Shown here: positions 52,621 to 61,108 of the stretch, piece by piece
How the letters are laid out: every line of letters starts with the position of its first letter
Position numbering within the stretch: the stretch's first letter is position 1
Program-made: the position numbers and the translations under genes
Notes under the pieces: model-generated
Seen by the model: only the letters and a program-made list of their open reading frames with translations
Told to the model about the DNA's origin: nothing
Databases searched by the model: none
DNA from: Martinezella tropici
GTDB taxonomy: Bacteria; Pseudomonadota; Alphaproteobacteria; Rhizobiales; Rhizobiaceae
Direction: 5' to 3'
Length of the DNA stretch: 64,000 bases
Assembly: GCF_008370325.1 (NCBI RefSeq)
Contig: NZ_VNIP01000015.1
Location: 62,001 to 126,000, forward strand

Positions 52621-53508
52621 ATGACTTTGTCGCCGCATCCGCTGGATCATCTCGTGCTGCCGACCGTCAACATCGCTCTGGCGCGTGAGCGCCTGGGCAA
52701 GCTGGGCTTCACGGTTGCTCCGGATGCCCGCCACCCTTTCGGCACTGAAAATGCCTGTGTCTTCCTTGCCGACAAGACCTATCTCGAACCTTTGGGCGTG
52801 GCATCGCAGGAGCAATGCGAGACGAGTATTGCCGATGGCAATGTCTTCGTTGCGCGCGACCAGGCCTATCGCTTCCGCGTCGCCGAGGATGGGTTTTCGG
52901 CCCTGGTTTTCGGCACGGACGATGCCGTCGGCGATGACGAGCGTTTCAAGGCGGCCGCGATCTCGGCTGGACGCATGCTGGATTTCTCCCGGCCGATGAA
53001 GATGCCGGATGGAACGGAAACCACGGCCGGTTTTCGCCTCGCATTTGCGGCGGATCTGCGCGCGCCGGATTTCCTGGCCTTCTGCTGCCAGCGCATCAAT
53101 CCGCTGCCGGCCGATCGCAGCGTGCTCGAGCGTCACGAAAACGGCGTGACCGGCATCGCGCGGGTGGCGCTTTCCGCGCTGAAACCAGCGGCGTATCGCG
53201 CCTTTTTCGAAGAGATCGTTGGCGGTCCGCGAGTCTCGGAGCACTCCTTCGGCTTGACGATCAAGGCGGGCAATGTCGATGTCGAAGTTTTGACGCCGGA
53301 AGGAATGGAAGCATTCTACGATTTGCCGGTTCACACCAATGATCCGGGGGTGAGGGCACGCGCAATCCTTTTCAAAACGCGTGATCTTTCCGTGACATCG
53401 TCGCATTTCGCTGCTAACGGCGTCACCTACACGCGTAAGAACAATCGTATACTGGCGAGGCTGGCGCCCGGACAGGGCGCATTGTTCGCCTTCGAGGAGA
53501 TAGCATGA
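52621..53508 (+). CDS. VOC family protein (glyoxalase-like domain)
   Basis: The protein has 295 residues, with an N-terminal glyoxalase-like half (LDHLVLPTVNIALARERLGKLGFTVAPDARHPFGTENACVFL) and a second, weaker half. His and Glu of the usual metal site are present in HPLDHLV and YLEPLG, but the reaction is not known. It starts after GGGGAGGACC and overlaps kdsA by four bases (ATGA), so the two are co-translated. Confidence 0.85.
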   Translation: MTLSPHPLDHLVLPTVNIALARERLGKLGFTVAPDARHPFGTENACVFLADKTYLEPLGVASQEQCETSIADGNVFVARDQAYRFRVAEDGFSALVFGTDDAVGDDERFKAAAISAGRMLDFSRPMKMPDGTETTAGFRLAFAADLRAPDFLAFCCQRINPLPADRSVLERHENGVTGIARVALSALKPAAYRAFFEEIVGGPRVSEHSFGLTIKAGNVDVEVLTPEGMEAFYDLPVHTNDPGVRARAILFKTRDLSVTSSHFAANGVTYTRKNNRILARLAPGQGALFAFEEIA

Positions 53509-54344
53509 GCACGAATTCCGAAGTCACCATCGGCGAGGGTGCCTCCAAGGTCCTCTTTTCCAACAGCGCCAAGCTGTCGCTGATTGCCGGTCCCTGTCAG
53601 ATGGAGAGCCGCGACCATGCTTTCATGGTCGCCGGAGTCCTGAAGGAGCTTTGCGGCAAGCTCGGCATCGGCCTTGTCTACAAGTCGTCCTTCGACAAGG
53701 CCAACCGTACTTCACTGTCTGGCAAGCGCGGCATCGGCCTGGAGAAGGCGCTGGAGGTCTTTGCCGATCTCAAGAAGGAATATGGCTTTCCGGTTTTGAC
53801 CGATATCCACACGGAAGAGCAGTGCGCTATCGTTTCCAAGACGGTCGATATCCTGCAGATCCCGGCCTTCCTGTCGCGCCAGACCGATCTTCTTGTTGCC
53901 GCCGCCAAGACCGGCCGCGTTGTCAACGTCAAGAAGGGTCAGTTCCTCGCGCCCTGGGATATGAAGAACGTGCTTGCCAAGCTCAATGAGAGCGGCAATC
54001 CGAACATTCTTCTGTGCGAGCGCGGCGCGTCCTTTGGCTACAACACGCTGGTTTCGGATATGCGCTCGCTGCCAATCATGGCCGCGATGGGCGCTCCTGT
54101 CATTTTCGATGCGACCCATTCCGTACAGCAGCCCGGCGGGCAGGGCGGCTCCACCGGCGGTGACCGCCGATTCGTCGAGACGCTGGCGCGCGCCGCTGTA
54201 GCTGTCGGCGTTGCAGGTGTTTTTGTCGAGACGCATGAGGACCCGGACAACGCCCCCTCGGACGGCCCGAATATGGTCTATCTGAAGGATATGCCGCGGC
54301 TTCTGGAGAAGCTGCTGGCCTTTGATGCCGTGGCCAAGGCTTAA
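53505..54344 (+). CDS. kdsA: 3-deoxy-D-manno-octulosonate 8-phosphate synthase
   Basis: The protein has 279 residues. Signatures are LIAGPCQMESRDHA, VYKSSFDKANRTSLSGKRG, IPAFLSRQTDLLVAAAKTGR, VNVKKGQFLAPWDMKNV and FDATHSVQQPGGQGGSTGGDR. The Cys in AGPCQ is the metal ligand of the metal-dependent class; the Escherichia coli enzyme has Asn there. It makes Kdo-8-phosphate for the lipopolysaccharide inner core. It overlaps the VOC gene. Confidence 0.97.
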   Translation: MSTNSEVTIGEGASKVLFSNSAKLSLIAGPCQMESRDHAFMVAGVLKELCGKLGIGLVYKSSFDKANRTSLSGKRGIGLEKALEVFADLKKEYGFPVLTDIHTEEQCAIVSKTVDILQIPAFLSRQTDLLVAAAKTGRVVNVKKGQFLAPWDMKNVLAKLNESGNPNILLCERGASFGYNTLVSDMRSLPIMAAMGAPVIFDATHSVQQPGGQGGSTGGDRRFVETLARAAVAVGVAGVFVETHEDPDNAPSDGPNMVYLKDMPRLLEKLLAFDAVAKA

Positions 54345-54493
54345 GAAATATCAGGCATTCAACAGGCTGACATGAATTTGCTTTACGCGGCCTGCAGGAG
54401 TGCCAAATCGGGGCGCGGATCGGCATTGAAATTTCCGTGCCTTCGATTAAGACGATTTAAATCGATTTATAAACCAGCGAGCAGGAAGCTATC

Positions 54494-55768
54494 ATGACCG
54501 CAATCACCGACATTATCGCCCGCGAGATTCTCGACAGCCGTGGCAATCCGACTGTCGAAGTCGATGTCTACCTCGAAGACGGCAGCATGGGCCGCGCGGC
54601 GGTTCCGTCGGGCGCGTCGACCGGCGCGCATGAAGCCGTCGAGCTTCGCGATGGCGGCAAGCGCTACCATGGCAAGGGCGTCGAAAAGGCCGTCGAAGCG
54701 GTCAATTCGGAAATCTTCGACGCCATCGGCGGCATGGATGCCGAAAACCAGATCCAGCTCGACAACATCATGATCGAACTCGACGGCACGCCGAACAAGT
54801 CGCGCCTCGGCGCCAACGCCATCCTCGGCGTCTCGCTCGCCGTTGCCAAGGCTGCGGCCCAGAGCGCCAACCTGCCGCTCTACCGCTATGTCGGCGGCGC
54901 TCACGCCCGCCTCCTGCCGGTCCCGATGATGAACATCATCAACGGCGGCGCCCATGCCGATAACCCGATCGATTTCCAGGAATTCATGATCCTGCCGGTC
55001 GGCGCGGAATCCATCCGCGATGCCGTGCGCATGGGCTCGGAAATCTTCCACGTCCTCAGGAAGGAACTGGCATCGCAGGGCCACAACACCAACGTCGGTG
55101 ACGAAGGCGGGTTTGCACCGGGCCTCTCCAGTGCTCCAGCAGCTCTCGACTTCATCATGAAGTCCATCGAAAAGGCCGGCTACAAGCCCGGCGAAGAAAT
55201 CGCTCTCGGCCTCGATTGCGCCTCGACCGAATTCTTCAAGGACGGCAAGTACGTGCTCGAAGGCGAAGGCCGCACGCTGGAATCCGGCGCCATGGCCGAA
55301 TACCTGGCGGAACTTGCCGCCAAATACCCGATCGTTTCGATCGAAGACGGCATGGCTGAAGATGACTGGGAAGGCTGGAAGACACTGACCGACCTGATTG
55401 GCAAGAAGACCCAGCTCGTCGGCGACGACCTGTTCGTCACTAATTCCGCCCGCCTGCGCGACGGTATCCGCATGGGCGTTGCCAACTCGATCCTCGTCAA
55501 GGTCAATCAGATCGGCTCGCTGACCGAGACCCTCGATGCTGTCGAGACCGCGCATAAGGCCAATTACACGGCCGTCATGTCACACCGCTCGGGCGAAACG
55601 GAAGATTCCACGATCGCCGATCTCGCGGTTGCCACCAACTGCGGCCAGATCAAGACCGGCTCGCTGTCGCGCTCCGACCGTCTCGCCAAGTACAACCAGC
55701 TCATCCGCATCGAGGAAGCGCTCGGCCCGCAGGCAAAATATGCCGGCCGTTCCATCCTGCGCGGCTGA
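54494..55768 (+). CDS. eno: Enolase
   Basis: The protein has 424 residues. It shows ITDIIAREILDSRGNPTVEVDV, PSGASTGAHEAVELRDGGK, GDEGGFAPGLSS, the metal-site acids in LGLDCASTEF, IVSIEDGMAEDDWEGW and LVGDDLFVTN, and the catalytic Lys in SILVKVNQIGSLTETLD. It makes phosphoenolpyruvate in glycolysis and also joins the RNA degradosome in some bacteria. Ribosome-binding GAGCAGGA precedes the ATG; a terminator follows. Confidence 0.98.
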   Translation: MTAITDIIAREILDSRGNPTVEVDVYLEDGSMGRAAVPSGASTGAHEAVELRDGGKRYHGKGVEKAVEAVNSEIFDAIGGMDAENQIQLDNIMIELDGTPNKSRLGANAILGVSLAVAKAAAQSANLPLYRYVGGAHARLLPVPMMNIINGGAHADNPIDFQEFMILPVGAESIRDAVRMGSEIFHVLRKELASQGHNTNVGDEGGFAPGLSSAPAALDFIMKSIEKAGYKPGEEIALGLDCASTEFFKDGKYVLEGEGRTLESGAMAEYLAELAAKYPIVSIEDGMAEDDWEGWKTLTDLIGKKTQLVGDDLFVTNSARLRDGIRMGVANSILVKVNQIGSLTETLDAVETAHKANYTAVMSHRSGETEDSTIADLAVATNCGQIKTGSLSRSDRLAKYNQLIRIEEALGPQAKYAGRSILRG

Positions 55769-55812
55769 TGCCTGATCCGCGGGATCCGCGACGAGATTAT
55801 TCGCTGAAATCG

Positions 55813-55839
55813 AACCGCGCCTTCGGGCGCGGTTTTTTT
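55813..55839 (+). terminator. Terminator of eno
   Basis: AACCGCGCC and GGCGCGGTT around TTCG form a tetraloop hairpin followed by seven T. Confidence 0.92.
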
Positions 55840-55981
55840 GTTGGACCGCGTAGTTAGAGTCAACGGACGGTTAATCTCTGCCGGTTACATTCGCTCTAGG
55901 TGTTTGATTTGATGTGATCTTGTCCGAAGCAACATTGGTTTTGGAGCGGGATCACTTAAAGCCAGAGCGTTTCGAGCGAGT

Positions 55982-56293
55982 ATGTGGACAAAGTATCATA
56001 AGAAGAGAAAGTTCGGGCGCTTCATCCTTCCCGCCATCACCGTCGCCTTTGTGAGCTATTTCGGTTATCATTGTATTCATGGCGACTACGGCCTGAAGGC
56101 GACCGAGATATTCGAGGAGCGCCGCGTCGACCGCGCCAAGGAATTGGCGGATCTGGTCGCCAAGCGCGAGCACCTCGAAAAGGAGGTCACTCTCTTGAGC
56201 GACGGTTCCTTGGACAAGGACATGCTCGATCAATATGCGCGCTATCAGCTGACCTATTCCAAGGCGAACGAGATCGTCATCTTCAACAAATAG
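55982..56293 (+). CDS. FtsB/DivIC-type septum formation initiator
   Basis: The protein has 103 residues. The N-terminus is basic (WTKYHKKRKFG), followed by one membrane span (FILPAITVAFVSYFGYHCIHG) and a coiled coil (RRVDRAKELADLVAKREHLEKEVTLLSDGSLDKDMLDQYARYQL). That plan and its fixed place between eno and pdhA in rhizobia identify the FtsB-like divisome protein, which links FtsL and FtsQ. Confidence 0.88.
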   Translation: MWTKYHKKRKFGRFILPAITVAFVSYFGYHCIHGDYGLKATEIFEERRVDRAKELADLVAKREHLEKEVTLLSDGSLDKDMLDQYARYQLTYSKANEIVIFNK

Positions 56294-56451
56294 CCGCAAT
56301 TAACTGAATTCCAGTTAATCGACTTTTTGCGGGTTATATCAATAACTTGCGTAGAATACGAGCCATGCAATTATAGCATTGCTGTGGCGAACAATCTTCC
56401 CTATGTTACGCCTCACCATAAAATCGAGGCTACTCACACAGGGAGGGTTGA

Positions 56452-57495
56452 ATGGCGCCGCGAAAAAACGCGACCGTTTCCAGCCGTAAGACAGCATCAA
56501 GGCCTGCCAAAGAAACCAATGGCGGTCCGATCGCAGATTTCGATCGTGATGCGGAGCTCAAGGCTTATCGTGAGATGCTCCTGATCCGCCGCTTCGAAGA
56601 AAAGGCCGGCCAGCTTTACGGCATGGGCTTCATCGGCGGCTTCTGTCACCTTTATATCGGCCAGGAGGCTGTCGTCGTCGGTATGCAGCTGGCTCTGAAG
56701 GATGGCGACCAGGTTATTACCGGCTATCGCGACCACGGCCATATGCTGGCAACCGGCATGAGCGCGCGCGGCGTCATGGCCGAGCTTACCGGACGCCAGG
56801 GCGGCTATTCCCGAGGGAAGGGCGGCTCCATGCACATGTTCTCCAAGGAAAAGAATTTCTACGGCGGCCACGGCATCGTCGGCGCCCAGGTTTCGCTCGG
56901 CACCGGCCTCGGCTTTGCCAACTGGTATCGCGGCAATGATAATGTCAGCGTTGCCTATTTCGGCGATGGTGCCGCCAACCAGGGCCAGGTCTACGAAAGC
57001 TTCAACATGGCGCAGCTCTGGAAGCTGCCGGTGATTTTCGTGATCGAGAACAACCGTTACGCCATGGGCACGTCGACGGCGCGCGCCACTGCTCAGGCAG
57101 ATTTCTCCAAGCGCGGTGCATCCTTCGGCATTCCCGGCATCCAGGTGGACGGCATGGACGTACGCGCCGTCAAGGCTGCGGCTGACGAAGCCGTCGCGCA
57201 TTGCCGCTCCGGCAACGGCCCGATCATCCTGGAAATGCTGACCTATCGCTATCGCGGTCACTCCATGTCCGACCCGGCCAAGTACCGTTCCAAGGACGAA
57301 GTGCAGAAGATGCGCTCCGAGCACGACCCGATCGAGCAGGTCCGTGTTCGCCTGCTCGAAAAGGGCTGGGCGACCGAAGACGATCTGAAGGATATCGACA
57401 AGGATGTCCGCGACATCGTCGCAGACAGCGCCGATTTCGCCCAGAACGATCCGGAGCCGGATGCATCCGAGCTTTACACCGACATTCTGCTCTAA
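56452..57495 (+). CDS. pdhA: Pyruvate dehydrogenase E1 component, alpha subunit
   Basis: The protein has 347 residues. The thiamine-diphosphate motif is GDGAANQGQVYESFNMAQLWKLPVIFVIENN; the phosphorylation-loop equivalent is YRYRGHSMSDPAKYRSKDE. It is the heterotetrameric (mitochondria-like) E1. GGGAGGG lies before the ATG, similar to those of pdhB and pdhC. It starts the pdhABC operon, 18 bases ahead of pdhB. Confidence 0.97.
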   Translation: MAPRKNATVSSRKTASRPAKETNGGPIADFDRDAELKAYREMLLIRRFEEKAGQLYGMGFIGGFCHLYIGQEAVVVGMQLALKDGDQVITGYRDHGHMLATGMSARGVMAELTGRQGGYSRGKGGSMHMFSKEKNFYGGHGIVGAQVSLGTGLGFANWYRGNDNVSVAYFGDGAANQGQVYESFNMAQLWKLPVIFVIENNRYAMGTSTARATAQADFSKRGASFGIPGIQVDGMDVRAVKAAADEAVAHCRSGNGPIILEMLTYRYRGHSMSDPAKYRSKDEVQKMRSEHDPIEQVRVRLLEKGWATEDDLKDIDKDVRDIVADSADFAQNDPEPDASELYTDILL

Positions 57496-57513
57496 ATCGG
57501 GGAGGGACGATCC

Positions 57514-58896
57514 ATGCCCATCGACATTCTCATGCCCGCCCTTTCTCCGACAATGGAAGAGGGTACCCTTTCGAAATGGCTCAAGAAGGAAGGCGACAAG
57601 GTCGTTTCCGGTGACGTCATTGCCGAAATCGAAACCGACAAGGCCACCATGGAAGTGGAAGCCGTCGACGAAGGCACGATCGGCAAACTGCTGATCGACG
57701 CCGGCACCGAAGGCGTCAAGGTCAACACCAAGATCGCCATCCTGTTGCAGGACGGCGAATCCGCCGACGCCATTTCGTCCGCAAAGGCTGCACCTGCCGC
57801 TGAGCCGGCAAAGACCGAGGCCCCCGCCGCTGCTCCGGCACCTGCTGCTGCACCGGTTCCGGCCCAGCCGAAGGTTGCCGCTGCAGCCGATCCGGAAGTT
57901 CCGGCCGGCACCGAAATGGTGTCGATGACAGTGCGTGAAGCGCTTCGCGACGCCATGGCCGAAGAAATGCGTGCCAACCAGGACGTTTTCGTCATGGGTG
58001 AAGAAGTCGCCGAATACCAGGGTGCCTATAAGGTAACCCAGGGCCTGCTGCAGGAATTCGGTGCCCGCCGCGTGATCGACACCCCAATCACCGAGCATGG
58101 CTTTGCCGGTATCGGCGTCGGTGCTGCGATGGCCGGCCTCCGCCCGATCGTCGAGTTCATGACCTTCAACTTCGCCATGCAGGCGATCGACCAGATCATC
58201 AACTCCGCCGCCAAGACGCTGTATATGTCCGGTGGCCAGATGGGCGCTCCGATCGTCTTCCGCGGCCCGAACGGCGCGGCAGCGCGCGTCGGCGCCCAGC
58301 ACAGCCAGGACTATGCGGCCTGGTATAGCCACATTCCGGGCCTCAAGGTCGTCATGCCCTACACGGCTGCCGACGCCAAGGGCCTGCTCAAGGCTGCGAT
58401 CCGCGATCCGAACCCGGTCATCTTCCTTGAAAACGAAATTCTCTACGGTCAGCATTTCGATGTACCGAAGCTCGATGATTTCGTTCTGCCGATCGGCAAG
58501 GCCCGCATCCATCGCCCGGGCAAGGATGTCACGGTCGTCTCCTTCGGTATCGGCATGACTTATGCCACCAAGGCCGTCGCCGAGCTGGAAGCTCAGGGCA
58601 TCGATGTCGAACTCATCGACCTGCGCACCATCCGCCCGATGGATCTTCCGACGATCATCGAATCGGTCAAGAAGACCGGTCGCCTGGTCACCGTCGAGGA
58701 AGGCTATCCGCAGTCCTCCGTCGGCACGGAAATCGCCACCCGCGTCATGCAGCAGGCCTTCGACTATCTCGATGCGCCGATCCTGACGATCGCCGGCAAG
58801 GACGTGCCCATGCCATACGCCGCCAACCTCGAAAAGCTGGCGCTTCCGAATGTCGGTGAAGTGGTCGAGGCGGTGAAAGCCGTTTGCTACAAATAA
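57514..58896 (+). CDS. pdhB: Pyruvate dehydrogenase E1 component, beta subunit, with lipoyl domain
   Basis: The protein has 460 residues. A lipoyl domain (1-77) holds the lipoyl Lys43 in ETDKATMEVEAVDEG, followed by an Ala/Pro linker (about 85-130). The E1-beta part begins VSMTVREALRDAMAEEMRANQDVFVMGEEVAEYQGAYKVTQG-like and ends EAVKAVCYK. The N-terminal lipoyl domain on E1-beta is typical of Rhizobiaceae and relatives. The unusual part is only that two of three PDH polypeptides here are lipoylated. Confidence 0.97.
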   Translation: MPIDILMPALSPTMEEGTLSKWLKKEGDKVVSGDVIAEIETDKATMEVEAVDEGTIGKLLIDAGTEGVKVNTKIAILLQDGESADAISSAKAAPAAEPAKTEAPAAAPAPAAAPVPAQPKVAAAADPEVPAGTEMVSMTVREALRDAMAEEMRANQDVFVMGEEVAEYQGAYKVTQGLLQEFGARRVIDTPITEHGFAGIGVGAAMAGLRPIVEFMTFNFAMQAIDQIINSAAKTLYMSGGQMGAPIVFRGPNGAAARVGAQHSQDYAAWYSHIPGLKVVMPYTAADAKGLLKAAIRDPNPVIFLENEILYGQHFDVPKLDDFVLPIGKARIHRPGKDVTVVSFGIGMTYATKAVAELEAQGIDVELIDLRTIRPMDLPTIIESVKKTGRLVTVEEGYPQSSVGTEIATRVMQQAFDYLDAPILTIAGKDVPMPYAANLEKLALPNVGEVVEAVKAVCYK

Positions 58897-58911
58897 GGGG
58901 AGGGCTCATCG

Positions 58912-60276
58912 ATGCCTATCAACATCACCATGCCTGCCCTCTCGCCGACGATGGAAGAGGGTAACCTCGCCAAGTGGCTGGTCAAGGAGGGCGACAAGAT
59001 CAAGTCCGGCGATGTCATCGCCGAGATCGAGACCGACAAGGCAACGATGGAAGTCGAGGCTGTCGATGAGGGCACCGTCGCCAAGATCGTCGTTCCTGCC
59101 GGCACCGAAGGCGTGAAGGTTAATGCCCTGATCGCCGTGATCGCTGCCGATGGCGAAGATGTTGCCGCTGCAGCTTCCGGCGCTGGCGCCGGTGCTGCTC
59201 CGGCTCCGGCTGCCAAGGAAGCTCCGAAGGCGGAAGCGGCACTTGCCGCCGCCCCGGCTCCGGCAAGCGTTTCGGCTCCTGCCGCGCCCACCCCGGCTCC
59301 CGCTGCATCGGCTTCGGCAGCAAACGACGGTCATCGCACCTTCGCTTCGCCGCTCGCACGCCGCCTGGCCAAGGAAGCTGGCATCGATGTCGCTGCTGTC
59401 TCCGGTAGCGGCCCGCATGGCCGCGTGGTCAAGAAGGATATCGAAGCTGCGGTTTCGGGCGGCACCGCCAAGGCTGCTCCTGCAGCAGCACCGGCCGCAC
59501 AGTCGGCGGCTGCTGCTCCGGCCGCGCCTAAAGGCATATCCGATGATGCTGTCCTCAAGCTGTTCGAGCAGGGCTCCTACGAGCTCGTGCCGCATGACGG
59601 CATGCGCAAGACGATCGCCAAGCGCCTGCAGGAATCCAAGCAGACGATCCCGCACTTCTACGTTTCGGTCGATTGCGAACTCGACGCGCTGCTGGCGCTC
59701 CGCACGCAGCTCAACGATTCCGCGCCGAAGTCGAAGGATGGCGTGCCGGCCTACAAGCTCTCGGTCAACGACATGGTCATCAAGGCCCTGGCGCTGGCAT
59801 TGCGCGATGTTCCAGATGCCAACGTCTCCTGGACCGACAGCGCCATGGTCAAGCACAAGCATGCCGATGTCGGCGTTGCCGTCTCCATCCCGGGTGGCCT
59901 GATCACGCCGATCATCCGCAGCGCCGAGCAGAAGACCCTCTCGACCATCTCCAACGAGATGAAGGACTACGTCAAGCGCGCCAAGGAACGCAAGCTGAAG
60001 CCCGAGGAGTATCAGGGTGGAACGACGGCCGTGTCCAACATGGGCATGATGGGCGTCAAGAATTTCGCCGCCGTCGTCAACCCGCCGCATGCGACCATCC
60101 TGGCCGTCGGCGCGGGCGAGCAGCGCGTCATCGTCAAGAAGGGCGAAATGGTGATTGCCAACGTGATGACCGTCACGTTGTCGACCGACCACCGCGCTGT
60201 CGACGGTGCGCTCGGCGCCGAACTCCTGGCAGCCTTCAAGGGCTACATCGAAAACCCGATGGGGATGCTCGTCTGA
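58912..60276 (+). CDS. pdhC: Pyruvate dehydrogenase E2, dihydrolipoamide acetyltransferase
   Basis: The protein has 454 residues. A lipoyl domain with Lys43 (IETDKATMEVEAVDEG) is joined by an Ala/Pro linker to the peripheral-subunit binding domain (FASPLARRLAKEAGIDVAAV, GRVVKKDIEAAV) and the catalytic core ending LSTDHRAVDGALGAEL, with catalytic His and Asp. It forms the complex core and transfers acetyl to CoA. The first 50 residues are nearly identical to those of PdhB, so the lipoyl domains share a recent origin. Confidence 0.97.
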   Translation: MPINITMPALSPTMEEGNLAKWLVKEGDKIKSGDVIAEIETDKATMEVEAVDEGTVAKIVVPAGTEGVKVNALIAVIAADGEDVAAAASGAGAGAAPAPAAKEAPKAEAALAAAPAPASVSAPAAPTPAPAASASAANDGHRTFASPLARRLAKEAGIDVAAVSGSGPHGRVVKKDIEAAVSGGTAKAAPAAAPAAQSAAAAPAAPKGISDDAVLKLFEQGSYELVPHDGMRKTIAKRLQESKQTIPHFYVSVDCELDALLALRTQLNDSAPKSKDGVPAYKLSVNDMVIKALALALRDVPDANVSWTDSAMVKHKHADVGVAVSIPGGLITPIIRSAEQKTLSTISNEMKDYVKRAKERKLKPEEYQGGTTAVSNMGMMGVKNFAAVVNPPHATILAVGAGEQRVIVKKGEMVIANVMTVTLSTDHRAVDGALGAELLAAFKGYIENPMGMLV

Positions 60277-60279
60277 GCT

Positions 60280-60393
60280 TAGAGCCGGATGATTTTAGGT
60301 CGGATCGACCTAAAATCTGAATCCGCTCTAGAAACAAATAGGTAGAGCGTGATGTCTCCCGAAAACCGCTTACACTTTTCGGCATCACGCTCT
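60280..60393. repeat. Interspersed palindromic element, copy 6
   Basis: Two palindromes are next to each other: TAGAGCCGGATGATTTTAGG with CCTAAAATCTGAATCCGCTCTA (60280-60330), and AGAGCGTGATG with CATCACGCTCT around CCGAAAACCGCTTACACTTTTCGG (60343-60393). It lies between pdhC and the SGNH hydrolase gene, only three bases after the pdhC stop. Confidence 0.75.
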
Positions 60394-60414
60394 GGTTGTA
60401 ACACGGAGGCATGA

Positions 60415-61056
60415 ATGACCAAGACTGTTCTGTGTTACGGCGACTCGCTGACATGGGGCTACAGTGCCGAAACGGTTGGCCGTCATGCCTATGAAGATCG
60501 GTGGCCGAGCGTGCTGCAAAAGGCGCTCGGCAACCAGGTGCGCGTGATCCCGGAAGGATTGAACGGCCGCACCACGGCGTTCGACGATCATCTCGCCGAT
60601 TGCGACCGCAACGGTGCGCGGATCCTGCCGACGATCCTGCAGTCTCATAATCCACTCGATCTGGTGATCATTCTGCTTGGCACCAACGACATGAAGCCGG
60701 TCGTTGCCGGCTCGGCCTTCGCCGCTTTGCAGGGCATTAGCCGGCTGGTCCAGCTGGTGCGCAATCATGCCTGGGGGTTCGACTACGAGGTGCCCGATAT
60801 CCTCATCGTTGCCCCGCCGGCAATCTCCGAGACGGCCAATCCGGCCTTTGCGGCAAGCTATCTCGGCGCGGTCAAGGAATCGAGCAAGCTGCCGACGCTC
60901 TACAGCGATCTGGCCGACGAGCTCGGCTGCGGCTTCTTCGACGCCAATACGGTTGCCGTCACCACGCCGCTGGATGGCGTTCATCTCGATGCGGAAAACA
61001 CCCGGGCGCTCGGTCGCGGCCTCGAGCCGATCGTGCGGATGATGCTCGGTCTCTGA
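60415..61056 (+). CDS. SGNH/GDSL family esterase
   Basis: The protein has 213 residues. Block I is LCYGDSLTWGYS with the nucleophile Ser, the Gly and Asn blocks are EGLNGRTTAFDD and LLGTNDMK, and block V is DGVHLDAENTRALG with Asp and His. There is no signal peptide, so it is probably cytoplasmic. It acts on esters or thioesters; the substrate is unknown. It interrupts the pdhC-lpdA neighbourhood. Confidence 0.9.
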   Translation: MTKTVLCYGDSLTWGYSAETVGRHAYEDRWPSVLQKALGNQVRVIPEGLNGRTTAFDDHLADCDRNGARILPTILQSHNPLDLVIILLGTNDMKPVVAGSAFAALQGISRLVQLVRNHAWGFDYEVPDILIVAPPAISETANPAFAASYLGAVKESSKLPTLYSDLADELGCGFFDANTVAVTTPLDGVHLDAENTRALGRGLEPIVRMMLGL

Positions 61057-61108
61057 CACATTCAAGGCGCCGGCTCCGATCCGCCGCCACCAATAAGGCA
61101 GGAAACAC

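Noticed and set aside
56497..58512. 671-codon open frame on the minus strand
   Set aside because: It lies wholly opposite pdhA and pdhB, whose motifs are complete. Long antisense frames are usual in GC-rich genes with strong third-position bias.
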